A stretch of 64,000 nucleotides of DNA, taken from assembly GCA_017303475.1 (NCBI GenBank), contig JAFLBO010000005.1, positions 62,001 to 126,000 on the forward strand. Reading direction: 5' to 3'. Under the pieces are notes generated by a model. It ran no database searches. It saw nothing but the letters and a program-made list of their open reading frames with translations, and was not told the origin of the DNA. Below, in pieces: positions 8,125-18,000 of the stretch (positions are counted from its first letter, which is position 1; each line of letters begins with the position of its first letter). The position numbers and the translations under genes were made by a program. The DNA comes from Chitinophagales bacterium. GTDB taxonomy: Bacteria > Bacteroidota > Bacteroidia > Chitinophagales > Saprospiraceae.

Positions 8125-9516
8125 TTATTCCAATTCATCCCAGCGCCTGATTCCTTTGGGCCTTTTTTCAACGTAATTAAGGATGATACGAGGTGCATCC
8201 GGATCATTGAAAGTACTTTTTAGCAGCTCCAGTAAGGCTGAAACGGTTTGGTCGCCCTGTTCTACATCGACAAAACCGTAGCCCATGTATTTTCCGTTTT
8301 GTACTCCAACTACAGCTACTTCGGCATCAGACCGACCTTTTTCTATGAAGAAAAAATTGCCGCTCAGGCGTTTGGAAACTTGCCGGATAGCAGTCTCCAC
8401 CCGCTCGTTATAGGATTCAGCAGCTTCTTCACCAACACAGGCGCCCAGGCATTTTTTTATTTTGTAATGAAAGCAAGCATGTTCAGAGGCATCCAAGTGA
8501 GTTAGCCGATGGCAAAGTTCGTGTTGATACACAAGCGCCTGCAGGTAATTGCGTGCATTGTCAGTTTTGGGAAACTCAGCTACCAGCTCAAGGTTTTTTG
8601 CATTTTTGGCCGTGTTTTTTCCGAAAACCAGATTTTTATAACCTTTTAGATCTGTGTAGGCATAAATAGCGCCTGCGTATTGTCGTGTTCTTTGTGCCCG
8701 ATTTACAGGTGGCAACAACCGTTTAATCTCTGCGCTCTCATGCAAAAGCGCAACCAGCTCACTTCCTGTTACTTCCCAGCTTACATCAGCCACACCGGTT
8801 CTAAGTTTGTCTCCTTTCGGGGTTTGATCTGCAAAATGTTCGAACAACCGTTTGCGGATATTTAAACTTTTGCCTACATAAATGACATTCCCGGCTGCAT
8901 TGTGAAAATAATATACTCCGCATTGATCAGGTACCTCATGCAGCCGATCGAGGGTAATAGCAGGTGGGAGTTTGGTTTCTTTTACGCCATGGTTGACCAA
9001 CTGTTTTACCTTGCCAGTGCCCTCCTGTTCTGCCAATATCAGTTCAAAAAGCCGGGTGGTAGCCAGGGTGTCGTCCAAGGCCCGGTGACTTTTTTCTGCG
9101 TGGATATTGAAGTGTTTTTTCAGGTTGCTCAAACTATAGCTAGGCAAGCCGGGAAAAACTTTTCTGGACAGCCTTACGGTGCACAACTGTTTGCGTTGAA
9201 AATCGTAGCCAAGGCGTATAAATTCTTCCCGAACAAAGGAATAATCGAAGTTGACATTGTGTGCCACAAAGATTTTTCCCTCTGTCAGCTCTACAATCCT
9301 TTTGGCAACCTCAAAAAATTTAGGCGCCTTGGCTACCATCTGATCTGTGATACCTGTTAATTGGGTAATTTGTCTGGGAATGCTTCGTTCCGGATTGAGC
9401 AGGGTGGCAAAGGTATCCACTACCCGTTCACCATCGTGCACCACAATGGCTATTTCAGTAATGCGCTCGTAACGGGCTACTCCTCCGGTTGTTTCTACGT
9501 CAATGATAGCGTACAT
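8125..9516 (-). CDS. DnaQ-like exonuclease fused to a GIY-YIG nuclease domain
   Basis: Predicted DNA repair nuclease joining two activities. Residues 1-170 are a DEDDh exonuclease like the proofreading subunit of Pol III: IIDVETTGG with Asp6 and Glu8, FVAHNVNFDYSFV, and HRALDDTLAT as the ExoIII motif. After about residue 195 comes a GIY-YIG domain (CGVYYF then VIYVGKSLNIRKRLFEHF) like the 5' nuclease half of UvrC or Cho. The remainder includes a Cys pair region (HACFHYKIKKCLGAC), as seen in UvrC-like proteins. The ATG at 9516 puts the exonuclease motif at the usual distance; a TTG lies 9 bp upstream. It follows the TonB receptor gene by 27 bp and is probably cotranscribed. Length is 463 residues. 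Confidence 0.9.
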   Translation of the reverse strand: MYAIIDVETTGGVARYERITEIAIVVHDGERVVDTFATLLNPERSIPRQITQLTGITDQMVAKAPKFFEVAKRIVELTEGKIFVAHNVNFDYSFVREEFIRLGYDFQRKQLCTVRLSRKVFPGLPSYSLSNLKKHFNIHAEKSHRALDDTLATTRLFELILAEQEGTGKVKQLVNHGVKETKLPPAITLDRLHEVPDQCGVYYFHNAAGNVIYVGKSLNIRKRLFEHFADQTPKGDKLRTGVADVSWEVTGSELVALLHESAEIKRLLPPVNRAQRTRQYAGAIYAYTDLKGYKNLVFGKNTAKNAKNLELVAEFPKTDNARNYLQALVYQHELCHRLTHLDASEHACFHYKIKKCLGACVGEEAAESYNERVETAIRQVSKRLSGNFFFIEKGRSDAEVAVVGVQNGKYMGYGFVDVEQGDQTVSALLELLKSTFNDPDAPRIILNYVEKRPKGIRRWDELE

Positions 9517-9543
9517 ATTTCCCAATAACAGGTGCTCAACGAT

Positions 9544-11892
9544 TTACATTTGCCAATCCAGGCGCAAGGTGTAATTTCGAGGCGCCTCAAGCAATGCCGG
9601 TCGAACGGTGTATTCCTCATTCAACAGGTTACCACACAAGGCGCTGATTTTCAAATGATTATTTAGTTTGTAGGATGCACGAAGATCTACCAGGGTGAAT
9701 CCTTTGTTATTCGCTGTACGGAATTTGTTTACACCCGGCAAACCATATTCAAAAATGGCATCAATGGATTGCATATGGCTGTTGTATTGGGTGGAAACGC
9801 CCACTGAAAAGTTCTCTACATTGTACTCCGCATCAATCTTAAAGGTGTTACGGAACCGATATTTGAGCACATTTGTAGTATCGGATGCCTTGTAAACATT
9901 GATCCTGAGTGAGTCGCTAAACTCCTTGTATTTCGGATCAGTATGGGTAAAACCGGCAAGCAGCGATAAAGTTCCAGGACCGAGTTTGCCCTGGCCAAGA
10001 ACAGAAACCTCCCAACCGGTAATACGTGTATCACCGGTATTTTGCGATTGGAAAAGTGCAGAGAGAGCAGGTGGACTTGCTGTAAAATCAAAAAAGATGG
10101 TATCCAGTACAAATTCCATCATTTTCTGGTATTCAGACACAAATCCTGTCACGTCTGCGTAGCCTTGCCAGCTTCCGATGCGGAAACCTTGTTTTAAACC
10201 GACCTCGGCTGTCCAGCCTGTTTCAGACACCAAATAGGGGTTAGGGATAACCGAGTTGCCCACACCAAAGTCGGTGCTCACAAACTTCTCGGCAATGGTT
10301 GGATAGCGATAGCCTTGCCCCAGTGATGCTCTCAGATAGGTAGCTTTTGCCGCCTGAAAGTTGGCGCCGAGGCGATACACGGGCTTGGCCTCTTTAGTTT
10401 CTCCGTTTGGAATGACGCCGAGCAGGCTATTGCGGAAAAACAGGCTGTCCGGACTTTTTTGCACGTTTTGCTCATAACGCACCCCGGCTGAAAGGTTCAA
10501 ACGATCAAATGCTTTGTAATCAAGCTGGAGATATCCGGCCAGATTGCGGGCCTTGAAAGAAGCGTTGCTGTAGATTTCTGCATCCACAGTATTGTACATA
10601 CCCACTACACCGGTAGTAAGCACCAGACCAATGTTGTCCATCGGACGCTGGAACTGATATTCGCCGTAGTACAGGCGACTGTCGTTACTCTGATTGCCGG
10701 AATTATTGTTGTGGATATAGAAATACCGGCTCAAAACCTTGTGTCGGTTGCCAAAACGGTCGAAATATTGCAAGTTTGGGTCAATATTAAACCGCAGCCG
10801 GCCTTTGGTATACGATGCAGAACCTACGCCGGCTTGTATGGCCAGGGTATCGGCGCCGCCCCAAATAAAAAAGCTTCCGCTGCGCCCAAAGTTTATGTTG
10901 GAATTAAGGCCAAGTGTCAGCCGATCATTTACCCGATAACGCAGATTTGGCGTGATCCGACCATAACGGCTATAGGTATCCCGGTTATAGCTGTCCCGGT
11001 AAAGTCCATATGCACCAAGTACAAAATCAAGTTTGTTGAATTTTTGCCGGTGGGCAAAACTAAAACCGGTTTCAATAGGTTGGATGATACCGGAGCTATC
11101 TGTTCCCCACCATTTTTTAACCGGATCTTTTGGGTCGCCCCAAACTTTGGTAAAAAAGGCTGCATTGGTTTCGGGTTTGTCTTTGGCAAAACCGGTGCGG
11201 ATATTGATAATGCCATTCATGGCTGAAGAGCCATACAAAGCTGATGCGGCGCCCTTGAGGACTTCCAGTTGTGAGATGTTCTCTACCGGAAAATCATCCC
11301 AGTTTGGCAATCCTGCATCTGGTTGAAGCGCCGGGATATCGTCTACCAGTATCAGAACTCTGGTGCCTGCGCCATAAGAAAAGCCTGCTCCACCGCGAAT
11401 ACTTGCCTGCCCGTCAATTATGGTAACACCGGGTACTTTCACCAGAACCTCGTCTACAGAGGTCGTATTGGTGTTTTCAATCAGTTTGGGCTTGATAACG
11501 TCCATGGAGACGGTAACCTCGCCAAGTGGTTTTTCAAACTTGCCTGCCGTAACAGTAGCAGTTTGCAACAGGTTATCTGCATTGTCCAGTTTAATATCCA
11601 GTTGGCGGGTTTCTCCGGCCGCAACACGGATTGTGGTGGTTTTAGAGGTATAGCCAATATAACTGGCGGTTATTTCATAACTACCAGCTGCCAGGCTCAG
11701 GGAAAAATTGCCATTCGCATCGGTAGCTGTGCCAATTGTGCCGGATTTGACCGTTGCACCCAGCAGCGCTTCTCCGGTGAGGGCATCGGTAATGGCGCCC
11801 TTAATGGTGGCATTTTGTCCGTAAATTTGGAGAGAAAAGAGAAAAAAGGCAAAAAGGTTAGGAAGGGTAAAGCGATTTAGGCTCATTCTCAT
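9544..11892 (-). CDS. TonB-dependent receptor with N-terminal carboxypeptidase-like regulatory domain
   Basis: Outer-membrane active transporter, 782 residues. It has a signal peptide ending near SLQIYGQ, a CarboxypepD_reg-like beta-sandwich (about residues 27-110, with [17 protein letters not shown] and [19 protein letters not shown]), a plug domain ([20 protein letters not shown], then [20 protein letters not shown]) and a 22-strand-type barrel ending in an aromatic-rich strand. The ligand cannot be inferred. Two ATGs, at 11892 and 11886, are equally possible. It diverges from the PPC lipoprotein gene and is followed by the nuclease fusion gene in the same direction. Confidence 0.93.
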   Translation of the reverse strand: MRMSLNRFTLPNLFAFFLFSLQIYGQNATIKGAITDALTGEALLGATVKSGTIGTATDANGNFSLSLAAGSYEITASYIGYTSKTTTIRVAAGETRQLDIKLDNADNLLQTATVTAGKFEKPLGEVTVSMDVIKPKLIENTNTTSVDEVLVKVPGVTIIDGQASIRGGAGFSYGAGTRVLILVDDIPALQPDAGLPNWDDFPVENISQLEVLKGAASALYGSSAMNGIINIRTGFAKDKPETNAAFFTKVWGDPKDPVKKWWGTDSSGIIQPIETGFSFAHRQKFNKLDFVLGAYGLYRDSYNRDTYSRYGRITPNLRYRVNDRLTLGLNSNINFGRSGSFFIWGGADTLAIQAGVGSASYTKGRLRFNIDPNLQYFDRFGNRHKVLSRYFYIHNNNSGNQSNDSRLYYGEYQFQRPMDNIGLVLTTGVVGMYNTVDAEIYSNASFKARNLAGYLQLDYKAFDRLNLSAGVRYEQNVQKSPDSLFFRNSLLGVIPNGETKEAKPVYRLGANFQAAKATYLRASLGQGYRYPTIAEKFVSTDFGVGNSVIPNPYLVSETGWTAEVGLKQGFRIGSWQGYADVTGFVSEYQKMMEFVLDTIFFDFTASPPALSALFQSQNTGDTRITGWEVSVLGQGKLGPGTLSLLAGFTHTDPKYKEFSDSLRINVYKASDTTNVLKYRFRNTFKIDAEYNVENFSVGVSTQYNSHMQSIDAIFEYGLPGVNKFRTANNKGFTLVDLRASYKLNNHLKISALCGNLLNEEYTVRPALLEAPRNYTLRLDWQM

Positions 11893-11976
11893 GGTTTTGT
11901 TTTTGGTAAAAATAGAAACAGAAAGGGCGGTAAAAATAGAGAAATTTGCAGCCCCGCTTAATTTTTCCAGTTACGA

Positions 11977-12459
11977 ATGAATCGACTTTATTTCTTCACC
12001 CTGCTTCTTTGCCTTGGTTGTACCCTTATGCCGAAACCTTCAGATACCCTCAGCATACATGCTATCCGATTGCTTCCCGGTCAGGATTTGAAGCAGGAGT
12101 TGGATAAATTTGCAAAAACACATCAATTGCAGGCTGCATTTATACTCACTTGCGTGGGCAGTTTGCAAAAAGTATGTATCCGACCAGCCAACCAAACTGT
12201 GCCTTTGCGATTGGAACAAAAAATGGAAATTGTTTCGCTCGTAGGTACCATTTCGCCGGATGGCATGCATCTGCATATTTCCCTGTCTGATGCAGAGGGT
12301 AAAACCATTGGCGGTCATTTACTGGATGGAAACGAGGTTTTTACTACGGCTGAAATCGTTATCGGAGAGGCAAGTCAACTGAAATTCAGAAGAGAAACGG
12401 ATTCTCTGACTACCTTCAAGGAATTGACTGTTTATCCCAGAAATAAACCAAACCCCTGA
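11977..12459 (+). CDS. PPC (DUF296)-domain protein with lipoprotein leader
   Basis: A 160-residue protein whose body matches the PPC/DUF296 fold: QDLKQELDKFAKTHQLQAAF, then GTISPDGMHLHISLSDAEGK and GGHLLDGNEVFTTAEIVI. This domain is known in plant AT-hook proteins and in many bacterial proteins labelled DNA-binding. Here an N-terminal hydrophobic segment ends in LCLGC (Cys15), a lipobox-like site, so the protein is probably exported and a DNA-binding role is unlikely. It is flanked by a divergent TonB receptor and a GldL-like mini-gene. A small stem, TGATGC with GCATCA, begins at its stop codon. Fold assignment is firm, function unknown. Confidence 0.8.
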   Translation: MNRLYFFTLLLCLGCTLMPKPSDTLSIHAIRLLPGQDLKQELDKFAKTHQLQAAFILTCVGSLQKVCIRPANQTVPLRLEQKMEIVSLVGTISPDGMHLHISLSDAEGKTIGGHLLDGNEVFTTAEIVIGEASQLKFRRETDSLTTFKELTVYPRNKPNP

Positions 12460-12476
12460 TGCGAAAAAAAGCATCA
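12457..12476 (+). terminator. Weak hairpin at the stop codon of the PPC-domain gene
   Basis: TGATGC (12457-12462, including the stop) and GCATCA (12471-12476) form a 6-bp stem with an A-rich loop. No T-run follows, so termination is doubtful. Confidence 0.3.
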
Positions 12477-12536
12477 AAATCGTCTGAATGTGGATAAGTA
12501 AGCCATCATTTCCCACCATCAAACGCGGATAATTCG

Positions 12537-12544
12537 TATCTTCG
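12537..12544 (+). promoter_or_regulatory. Possible -7 box for the GldL-like gene
   Basis: TATCTTCG differs from TAnnTTTG at one base and lies 47 bp before the ATG at 12592. It could also serve gyrA downstream. Confidence 0.35.
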
Positions 12545-12591
12545 CGCGGCGAATCAGCCTTTTTCCCCAGACAATAAAACTACATCAACAC

Positions 12592-12774
12592 ATGAAACTC
12601 GTTTACCCCCTTTCATTGCTTTTTATGGGCATTGCACTCACTTTTTTTGGAGCTTTGTTCAAACTGGAAAGCTGGGAAGGTGCCAGTGAAATGCTCATTT
12701 TTGGAACCATCAGCACGGTGGCAGGTATTGGATTACTGATCTATCGCGCCATTCGATTAAATGATAAAGCCTGA
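12592..12774 (+). CDS. Small GldL-like two-helix membrane protein
   Basis: A 60-residue protein made of two transmembrane helices (about residues 4-25 and 34-53) joined by FKLESWEGASEM. The pattern GALFKLESWEGAS closely resembles the N-terminal hairpin of the gliding/T9SS motor protein GldL (GALFK, H/SW, PGAS). It lacks the rest of GldL, so it is a stand-alone relative, not the motor subunit. It sits 48 bp upstream of gyrA on the same strand. Its role is unknown; it is a real gene by hydrophobic pattern and family resemblance. Confidence 0.65.
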   Translation: MKLVYPLSLLFMGIALTFFGALFKLESWEGASEMLIFGTISTVAGIGLLIYRAIRLNDKA

Positions 12775-12822
12775 CTCATTCCGAGCGGACAAAAAATCTA
12801 CTATTGCGTTTAAGTTCTGCAC

Positions 12823-15324
12823 ATGCAAGATTCGAGAATTATTTCCATCAACATTGAAGACGAACTAAAAACCGCGTACATCGACTATTCGATGTCGGTG
12901 ATCGTCAGTCGCGCACTCCCTGATGTTCGCGATGGTTTAAAACCCGTTCACCGCCGTGTTTTGTACGGAATGCTGGATTTGGGATTAGCTTACAACAAAC
13001 CCTACAAGAAATCTGCGCGTATCGTGGGTGAGGTGTTGGGTAAATATCACCCGCACGGCGATGCCTCTGTTTATGATACCATGGTACGTATGGCTCAGGA
13101 ATGGAGCCTTCGTTATCCTCTGGTGGATGGCCAGGGTAACTTCGGTTCCATGGATGGCGACAGCCCAGCTGCCATGCGTTACACAGAAGCCCGCTTCCGT
13201 CGGGTAGCCGATGAAATTGTAGGCGATTTGGACAAGGATACCGTTGATTTTCAATTGAACTTCGACGACTCATTGGAGGAGCCCAGCGTTATGCCTACCA
13301 AATTCCCCAACCTGTTGGTTAATGGAGCAAGCGGTATTGCGGTAGGTATGGCCACTAATATGATGCCACACAACCTCACAGAAGTGTGCGATGCAATCAT
13401 AGCTGCTGTAGACAATCCTGCAATTGATGTGGAGGAACTCATGCAGTTCGTTAAGGCGCCAGATTTTCCCACCGGAGGTATTATTTACGGATTAACTGGT
13501 GTGAAAGAAGGATTTAGAACCGGACGTGGCCGGGTGGTGGTGCGCGCAAAAACAGAAATCGAAACCGATTCCAAGGGTCGGGAAAGCATCATCGTCACAG
13601 AAATACCGTACCAGATCAATAAAGCCATGCTGATTGCAAAAATTGCAGAGCTGGTGAATGAAAAACGTATTCTGGGTATTTCTGACGTAAGCGACCAGTC
13701 TAACCGCGAAGGCGTTCGGGTGGTGATTGAAATCAAACGCGATGCCGCCGCCAATGTTATCCTGAGCCAGTTGTTCAAATTGACACCACTGCAGACCTCT
13801 TACGGGATCAACAACATCGCTCTGGTAAATGGTCGCCCGCGCACACTGAACCTCAAAGATCAAATTGATGAGTTTGTAAAGTTCCGAATCGATGTGATCG
13901 TTCGCCGCACCAAATACGAACTGCGGAAAGCGGAAGAAAGAGCGCATATCCTGGAAGGCTTGCTTATTGCACTGGATCACCTGGACGAAGTGATTGCACT
14001 CATCCGGGGTTCCAAAGATGCTGATGAAGCACGTGAAGGATTGATGACCAAATTTGGTCTTACAGAAATTCAGGCCAAAGCCATTCTGGCCATGCGTCTT
14101 CAACAACTTACCGGCCTGGAGCGCGATAAGATCAAGCTCGAGTACGAAGAGTTGATGAAACGCATCGCCGAGTTGAAAGCTATTTTGGCCGATGAAGGTT
14201 TGCAACGCGGTATCGTAAAAAGCGAAACCAAGGAAATTAGAGATCGTTACGGCGACGAACGTCGCACCTCCATCGAGATAGATGAGGCTGATATCAGCAT
14301 TGAAGACCTCATTGAAGACGAGGAAGTGGTGATTACCATCAGCCATGCCGGATATATCAAGCGTACACCTATTTCCGAGTATCGTGCCCAGGGGCGCGGC
14401 GGTAGAGGCGCACAGGGCGTACGCACGCGCGACGAGGATTTTGTGGAGCATATGTTCACTGCTACCACTCACCAAACCTTGTTGCTGTTCACTGAAAGCG
14501 GCCGCTGCTTTTGGTTGAAAGTTTACGAAATTCCGGAAGGCGCCAAAGCCACTGCCGGACGGGTTATTCAAAACCTGTTGAATATTCCTAAAGAAGATAA
14601 GGTTCGCGCTTACATCATAGTGCGCAAGCTGGACGATGAAGAATTCCTCAACAACCATTATATCACCTTCTGTACCCGCAGAGGTCAGATCAAGAAAACC
14701 CTGCTGGAGGCCTATTCCCGTCCGCGTCAGGGTGGTATCAATGCCATTGAAATTAATGAAGGCGATGCCTTGATTGAAGCCAAACTCACCAACGGCAAAA
14801 ATGAAGTAATTATGGCTGTGCAAAGCGGTAAAGCCATTCGCTTCAACGAGCAGGATGTACGTCCGATGGGCCGTACAGCAGCAGGTGTGCGTGGTATTTG
14901 GGTTGATGATGAAGGTGGAGATGCTGTGGTTGGCATGGTTTGTATTGATCCGGAAGATACCACCACCTCCATACTGGTTGTATCTGAACATGGTATGGGT
15001 AAACGGTCCGCACTGGAAGATTACCGCGTACAAAGTCGGGGTGGTAAAGGGGTGAAAACCATCAACATTACACCAAAAACGGGCAATCTGGTAGCTATTA
15101 AAACGGTTACGGATAACGATGATCTGATGATTACAACCAGTTCCGGCATCACCATCCGCACCGCCGCGGATGAACTTCGTGTAATGGGACGTGCTACTCA
15201 GGGTGTTAAGCTAATTCGTCTGGAAGATTCGGACTCTATCGCTGATGTAACCGTAGTGGCAGCAGCTGAAGAAGAGCCAAATGTTGAAGACGGAGCAACG
15301 GATGAACCAAATAACGCTGAATAA
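12823..15324 (+). CDS. gyrA: DNA gyrase subunit A
   Basis: DNA cleavage/religation subunit of gyrase, which introduces negative supercoils with GyrB. It is 833 residues. The winged-helix region carries [18 protein letters not shown] with the catalytic Tyr120, and the quinolone-region helix reads [10 protein letters not shown] (residues 77-85). The GyrA-box that lets the C-terminal pinwheel wrap DNA is [10 protein letters not shown], and six pinwheel repeats follow. The tail is acidic ([18 protein letters not shown]). The position equal to E. coli Ser83 is Ala81, as in mycobacteria. gyrB is not in the window. The ATG at 12823 gives the standard N-terminus. Confidence 0.98.
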   Translation: MQDSRIISINIEDELKTAYIDYSMSVIVSRALPDVRDGLKPVHRRVLYGMLDLGLAYNKPYKKSARIVGEVLGKYHPHGDASVYDTMVRMAQEWSLRYPLVDGQGNFGSMDGDSPAAMRYTEARFRRVADEIVGDLDKDTVDFQLNFDDSLEEPSVMPTKFPNLLVNGASGIAVGMATNMMPHNLTEVCDAIIAAVDNPAIDVEELMQFVKAPDFPTGGIIYGLTGVKEGFRTGRGRVVVRAKTEIETDSKGRESIIVTEIPYQINKAMLIAKIAELVNEKRILGISDVSDQSNREGVRVVIEIKRDAAANVILSQLFKLTPLQTSYGINNIALVNGRPRTLNLKDQIDEFVKFRIDVIVRRTKYELRKAEERAHILEGLLIALDHLDEVIALIRGSKDADEAREGLMTKFGLTEIQAKAILAMRLQQLTGLERDKIKLEYEELMKRIAELKAILADEGLQRGIVKSETKEIRDRYGDERRTSIEIDEADISIEDLIEDEEVVITISHAGYIKRTPISEYRAQGRGGRGAQGVRTRDEDFVEHMFTATTHQTLLLFTESGRCFWLKVYEIPEGAKATAGRVIQNLLNIPKEDKVRAYIIVRKLDDEEFLNNHYITFCTRRGQIKKTLLEAYSRPRQGGINAIEINEGDALIEAKLTNGKNEVIMAVQSGKAIRFNEQDVRPMGRTAAGVRGIWVDDEGGDAVVGMVCIDPEDTTTSILVVSEHGMGKRSALEDYRVQSRGGKGVKTINITPKTGNLVAIKTVTDNDDLMITTSSGITIRTAADELRVMGRATQGVKLIRLEDSDSIADVTVVAAAEEEPNVEDGATDEPNNAE

Positions 15325-15456
15325 AGATGCCATCTCCGAAACCTGTTGTAAGGCAGGTTCCGGACTTTGTTGGCATATTAACAAGATGTTGTAAATCCTT
15401 TCCTGGGTTTCTGCGTCTTACTATGGAATTCAATTCATTAAATTTTGACCAAGACA

Positions 15457-16800
15457 ATGAAAAAAGTCCTTTTCGCCCTTGCTGGCATTCTTCTGACAAT
15501 TGGAGTGGCCCAAGCTCAGGAAGACGGCGCTAAACTTGCCAAATCTGCCGGTAAAGCCCTGGCTGCATACAACCAGGATCCATCAGGCAACGGATCAAAA
15601 CTGACAGAAGCCATTACCAAGATTGAACAGGCTCTCCAAACGCCTGAAGCACAGGCATTGGCGTCTGCATGGATCATCAAAGGCGATGTGTACAGCACTC
15701 GTTTGACCAACGAACTGACCATGAAGTCTATCAACCCCGCTGCAAAATTGTCGGGTGATAATGACGCGCTTGAGGCTATCAATGCTTACAAAATGGCCAT
15801 TGAAATTCCTACCGCTAAAAAATACGAGAAAGAACAAGCTATTGATGGCATCACAGCCATGCAGCCGCAGGTTGTAAATATTGGCGTAGGGAAATACAAT
15901 AACAAAGAATTCGATAAAGCATTCCTGGCTTTCAAAGCTTCCATCGATGCACACAATGTGCTGAAAGCCAATAAGAAAAAGAGTATCCTGGACGACGCTA
16001 AAGAATACAACGACCAGGTTTACTTCACTGGTTTGCTGGCAACCCTGGCTAAGCGTTACAACGATGCCCTGCCTTTTTACGAAGAGTTGTACAACAAAGG
16101 CACAGACAGTGTGGCTGTTTATGAAGGCCTCTATAACTGTCGCACCGAATTGAAGGATGAGGCTGGCGCATTGAAAGTACTTCAGGAAGGCCGCAAAAAA
16201 TTCCCGGATGAAGGTTCTCTGCTTTTTGCAGAAATCAATTATTACCTGGGTAAAGGCAAATTGAACGAACTGACTGGTTCACTGGAGCAGGCTATTCGCA
16301 AAGAACCAAATAATCCGGGTCTGTACCGCGTGTTGGGCGATGTGTACAATAATCTGTTCACAACCATCCTGGAAGATACCACTCAGGCTCGTGAACAGCG
16401 TGCACCAAAACTCAAGGAATACGGAGATCTGGCCAAGAAAAACTACAAAATGGCCATCGAGAAAGATCCAACCAATGTGGATTTCAACTACTCTTTGGGT
16501 GCTTTGCTGTATAACGAAACCAATATCCTTGCTCAGGAAATGAACGCTACCAGCTTTTCTACTTCTGCCGGACAAAAGCGTTACCAGGAATTGAAAGCGC
16601 AAATGCTGGTTGGTGTAGACGAAGCATTGAAGTATTTTCAAAAAGCAGAGAGCCTTGATCACAACGACCAAAACGTACTCGCAGCGTTGCTTCAGGCATA
16701 TGGCCGTAAAGAAGACGATACGCTGTATATGGAGTTCAAAAAACGCCTGGACGTAGTGAAAAAGGGTGGCAAAAATCCGGCGCCATACTTCAAAAATTAA
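15457..16800 (+). CDS. Exported TPR-repeat protein
   Basis: A 447-residue protein with a clear signal peptide (MKKVLFALAGILLTIGVAQA, cleavage near AQAQ) and tetratricopeptide-like helical pairs throughout, for example ALPFYEELYNKGTDSVAVYE and LAKKNYKMAIEKDPTNVDFN. TPR proteins act as scaffolds; no catalytic motif is seen. It is probably periplasmic or membrane-associated. The frame extends 12 bp upstream to a TTG, but the ATG at 15457 gives a perfect signal peptide. It follows gyrA by 132 bp and ends at a strong bidirectional terminator. Its specific function is not recognisable. Confidence 0.85.
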   Translation: MKKVLFALAGILLTIGVAQAQEDGAKLAKSAGKALAAYNQDPSGNGSKLTEAITKIEQALQTPEAQALASAWIIKGDVYSTRLTNELTMKSINPAAKLSGDNDALEAINAYKMAIEIPTAKKYEKEQAIDGITAMQPQVVNIGVGKYNNKEFDKAFLAFKASIDAHNVLKANKKKSILDDAKEYNDQVYFTGLLATLAKRYNDALPFYEELYNKGTDSVAVYEGLYNCRTELKDEAGALKVLQEGRKKFPDEGSLLFAEINYYLGKGKLNELTGSLEQAIRKEPNNPGLYRVLGDVYNNLFTTILEDTTQAREQRAPKLKEYGDLAKKNYKMAIEKDPTNVDFNYSLGALLYNETNILAQEMNATSFSTSAGQKRYQELKAQMLVGVDEALKYFQKAESLDHNDQNVLAALLQAYGRKEDDTLYMEFKKRLDVVKKGGKNPAPYFKN

Positions 16801-16815
16801 TCTTGATTTTTGAAG

Positions 16816-16867
16816 AGGCAAACAAAAAAGCCATCCCGATTGCTCGGGATGGCTTTTTTGTTTGCCT
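16816..16867. terminator. Bidirectional rho-independent terminator, TPR gene / rpoD
   Basis: A perfect 24-bp inverted repeat (16816-16839 and 16844-16867) with the 4-nt loop TTGC. The GC-rich core AGCCATCCCGA is flanked by A6 on one side and T6 on the other, so it gives a U-tract on either strand. It serves the convergent TPR and rpoD genes. Confidence 0.95.
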
Positions 16868-16879
16868 AGTTTGGCTGAA

Positions 16880-17749
16880 TCAGGCGCCGAGGTAAGTCTT
16901 CAGCAATTTGCTGCGGCTGGTAGCGCGCAGTTTATTGATTGCTTTATCCTTGATCTGACGAACCCTTTCGCGGGTAAGCCCGAATTTATCGCCAATATCT
17001 TCCAATGACAGCGGGTGTTCAACCCCGATGCCGAAGTACAATTTAATCACATCTGCCTGACGGTCTGTGAGCGTACCCAAAGAACGTTCAATTTCACGAC
17101 GCAGAGAGTCAGCGTAGTCCAAATGGGAATCAGTGCCTGGCATGGTATTGTTTTCCAATACGTCAAGCAGAGAGTTGTCTTCACCTTCCACAAATGGGGC
17201 GTCCATAGATACGTGGCGGGCTGCTACACCGAGTGTGGTTTCCACCTCGTCGGTTGTTATTTCCAGCATTTCTGCCAGTTCCTCTGCGCTTGGTTCGCGT
17301 TCGTATTGCTGCTCCAGTTCGCTGAAGGCCTTGTTGATTTTATTCAGTGAGCCTACTTTGTTGAGAGGTAAACGCACGATACGGCTCTGCTCGGCCAAGG
17401 CCTGCAGAATGCTCTGACGTATCCACCATACAGCGTATGAAATGAATTTGAAACCCCGGGTTTCGTCGAATCTTTGCGCAGCTTTAATGAGGCCGAGGTT
17501 GCCTTCATTGATCAAGTCAGACAAGCTAAGACCTTGATTCTGATACTGTTTTGCAACAGAAACCACGAAACGAAGGTTGGCCTTAGTGAGCTTTTCCAGG
17601 GCTATTTGGTCGCCTTGTTTGATGCGTTTGGCAAGATCAACTTCTTCTTCCGGAGTGAGGAGGTCCACTTTGCCAATCTCCTGCAAATACTTCTCGAGCG
17701 ATTGGCTTTCCCGGTTGGTAATGGACTTCGTAATTTTTAACTGCCTCAT
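16880..17749 (-). CDS. rpoD: RNA polymerase primary sigma factor (Bacteroidota RpoD/SigA)
   Basis: Housekeeping sigma factor that directs RNA polymerase to TAnnTTTG-type promoters. It is 289 residues, the short form usual in Bacteroidota, without region 1.1. Visible parts are region 1.2 ([20 protein letters not shown]), region 2 ([16 protein letters not shown], then [29 protein letters not shown]), region 3 with an intact extended-minus-ten type helix, and region 4 ([14 protein letters not shown], then [18 protein letters not shown]). The C-terminus is [11 protein letters not shown]. It converges with the TPR gene and has a TAACTTTG box upstream. Confidence 0.97.
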   Translation of the reverse strand: MRQLKITKSITNRESQSLEKYLQEIGKVDLLTPEEEVDLAKRIKQGDQIALEKLTKANLRFVVSVAKQYQNQGLSLSDLINEGNLGLIKAAQRFDETRGFKFISYAVWWIRQSILQALAEQSRIVRLPLNKVGSLNKINKAFSELEQQYEREPSAEELAEMLEITTDEVETTLGVAARHVSMDAPFVEGEDNSLLDVLENNTMPGTDSHLDYADSLRREIERSLGTLTDRQADVIKLYFGIGVEHPLSLEDIGDKFGLTRERVRQIKDKAINKLRATSRSKLLKTYLGA

Positions 17750-17779
17750 GTATATAGTGCTGCTGAGTTATTTTCGGCG

Positions 17780-17787
17780 CAAAGTTA
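17780..17787 (-). promoter_or_regulatory. Bacteroidota -7 box for rpoD
   Basis: On the minus strand it reads TAACTTTG, matching TAnnTTTG, 31 bp upstream of the rpoD start codon in an AT-rich intergenic stretch. No clear -33 box. Confidence 0.5.
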
Positions 17788-18000
17788 TATTTTTTAAGCC
17801 ATTTGCGACTTATTTTTTTCAAATAAGACAAAAACGGATTTCACTGGCCGAAAAATTTTTAGGAAAGGGGTGTTAAAACGGCTTTTGATAAATTTTGTTC
17901 AAGACTGATTGCCAGTGGGCAAACAAAAATAAATTTCATTTGCCTTACTTTGATGGTTATTTAGGACTACTAAATCATTTTTTTAACCATAAATGTCTGC

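Noticed and set aside
13492..15033. 513-codon open frame on the minus strand
   Set aside because: It lies entirely inside gyrA on the opposite strand, its translation is Phe/Asn/His-rich without any domain, and gyrA is certain.
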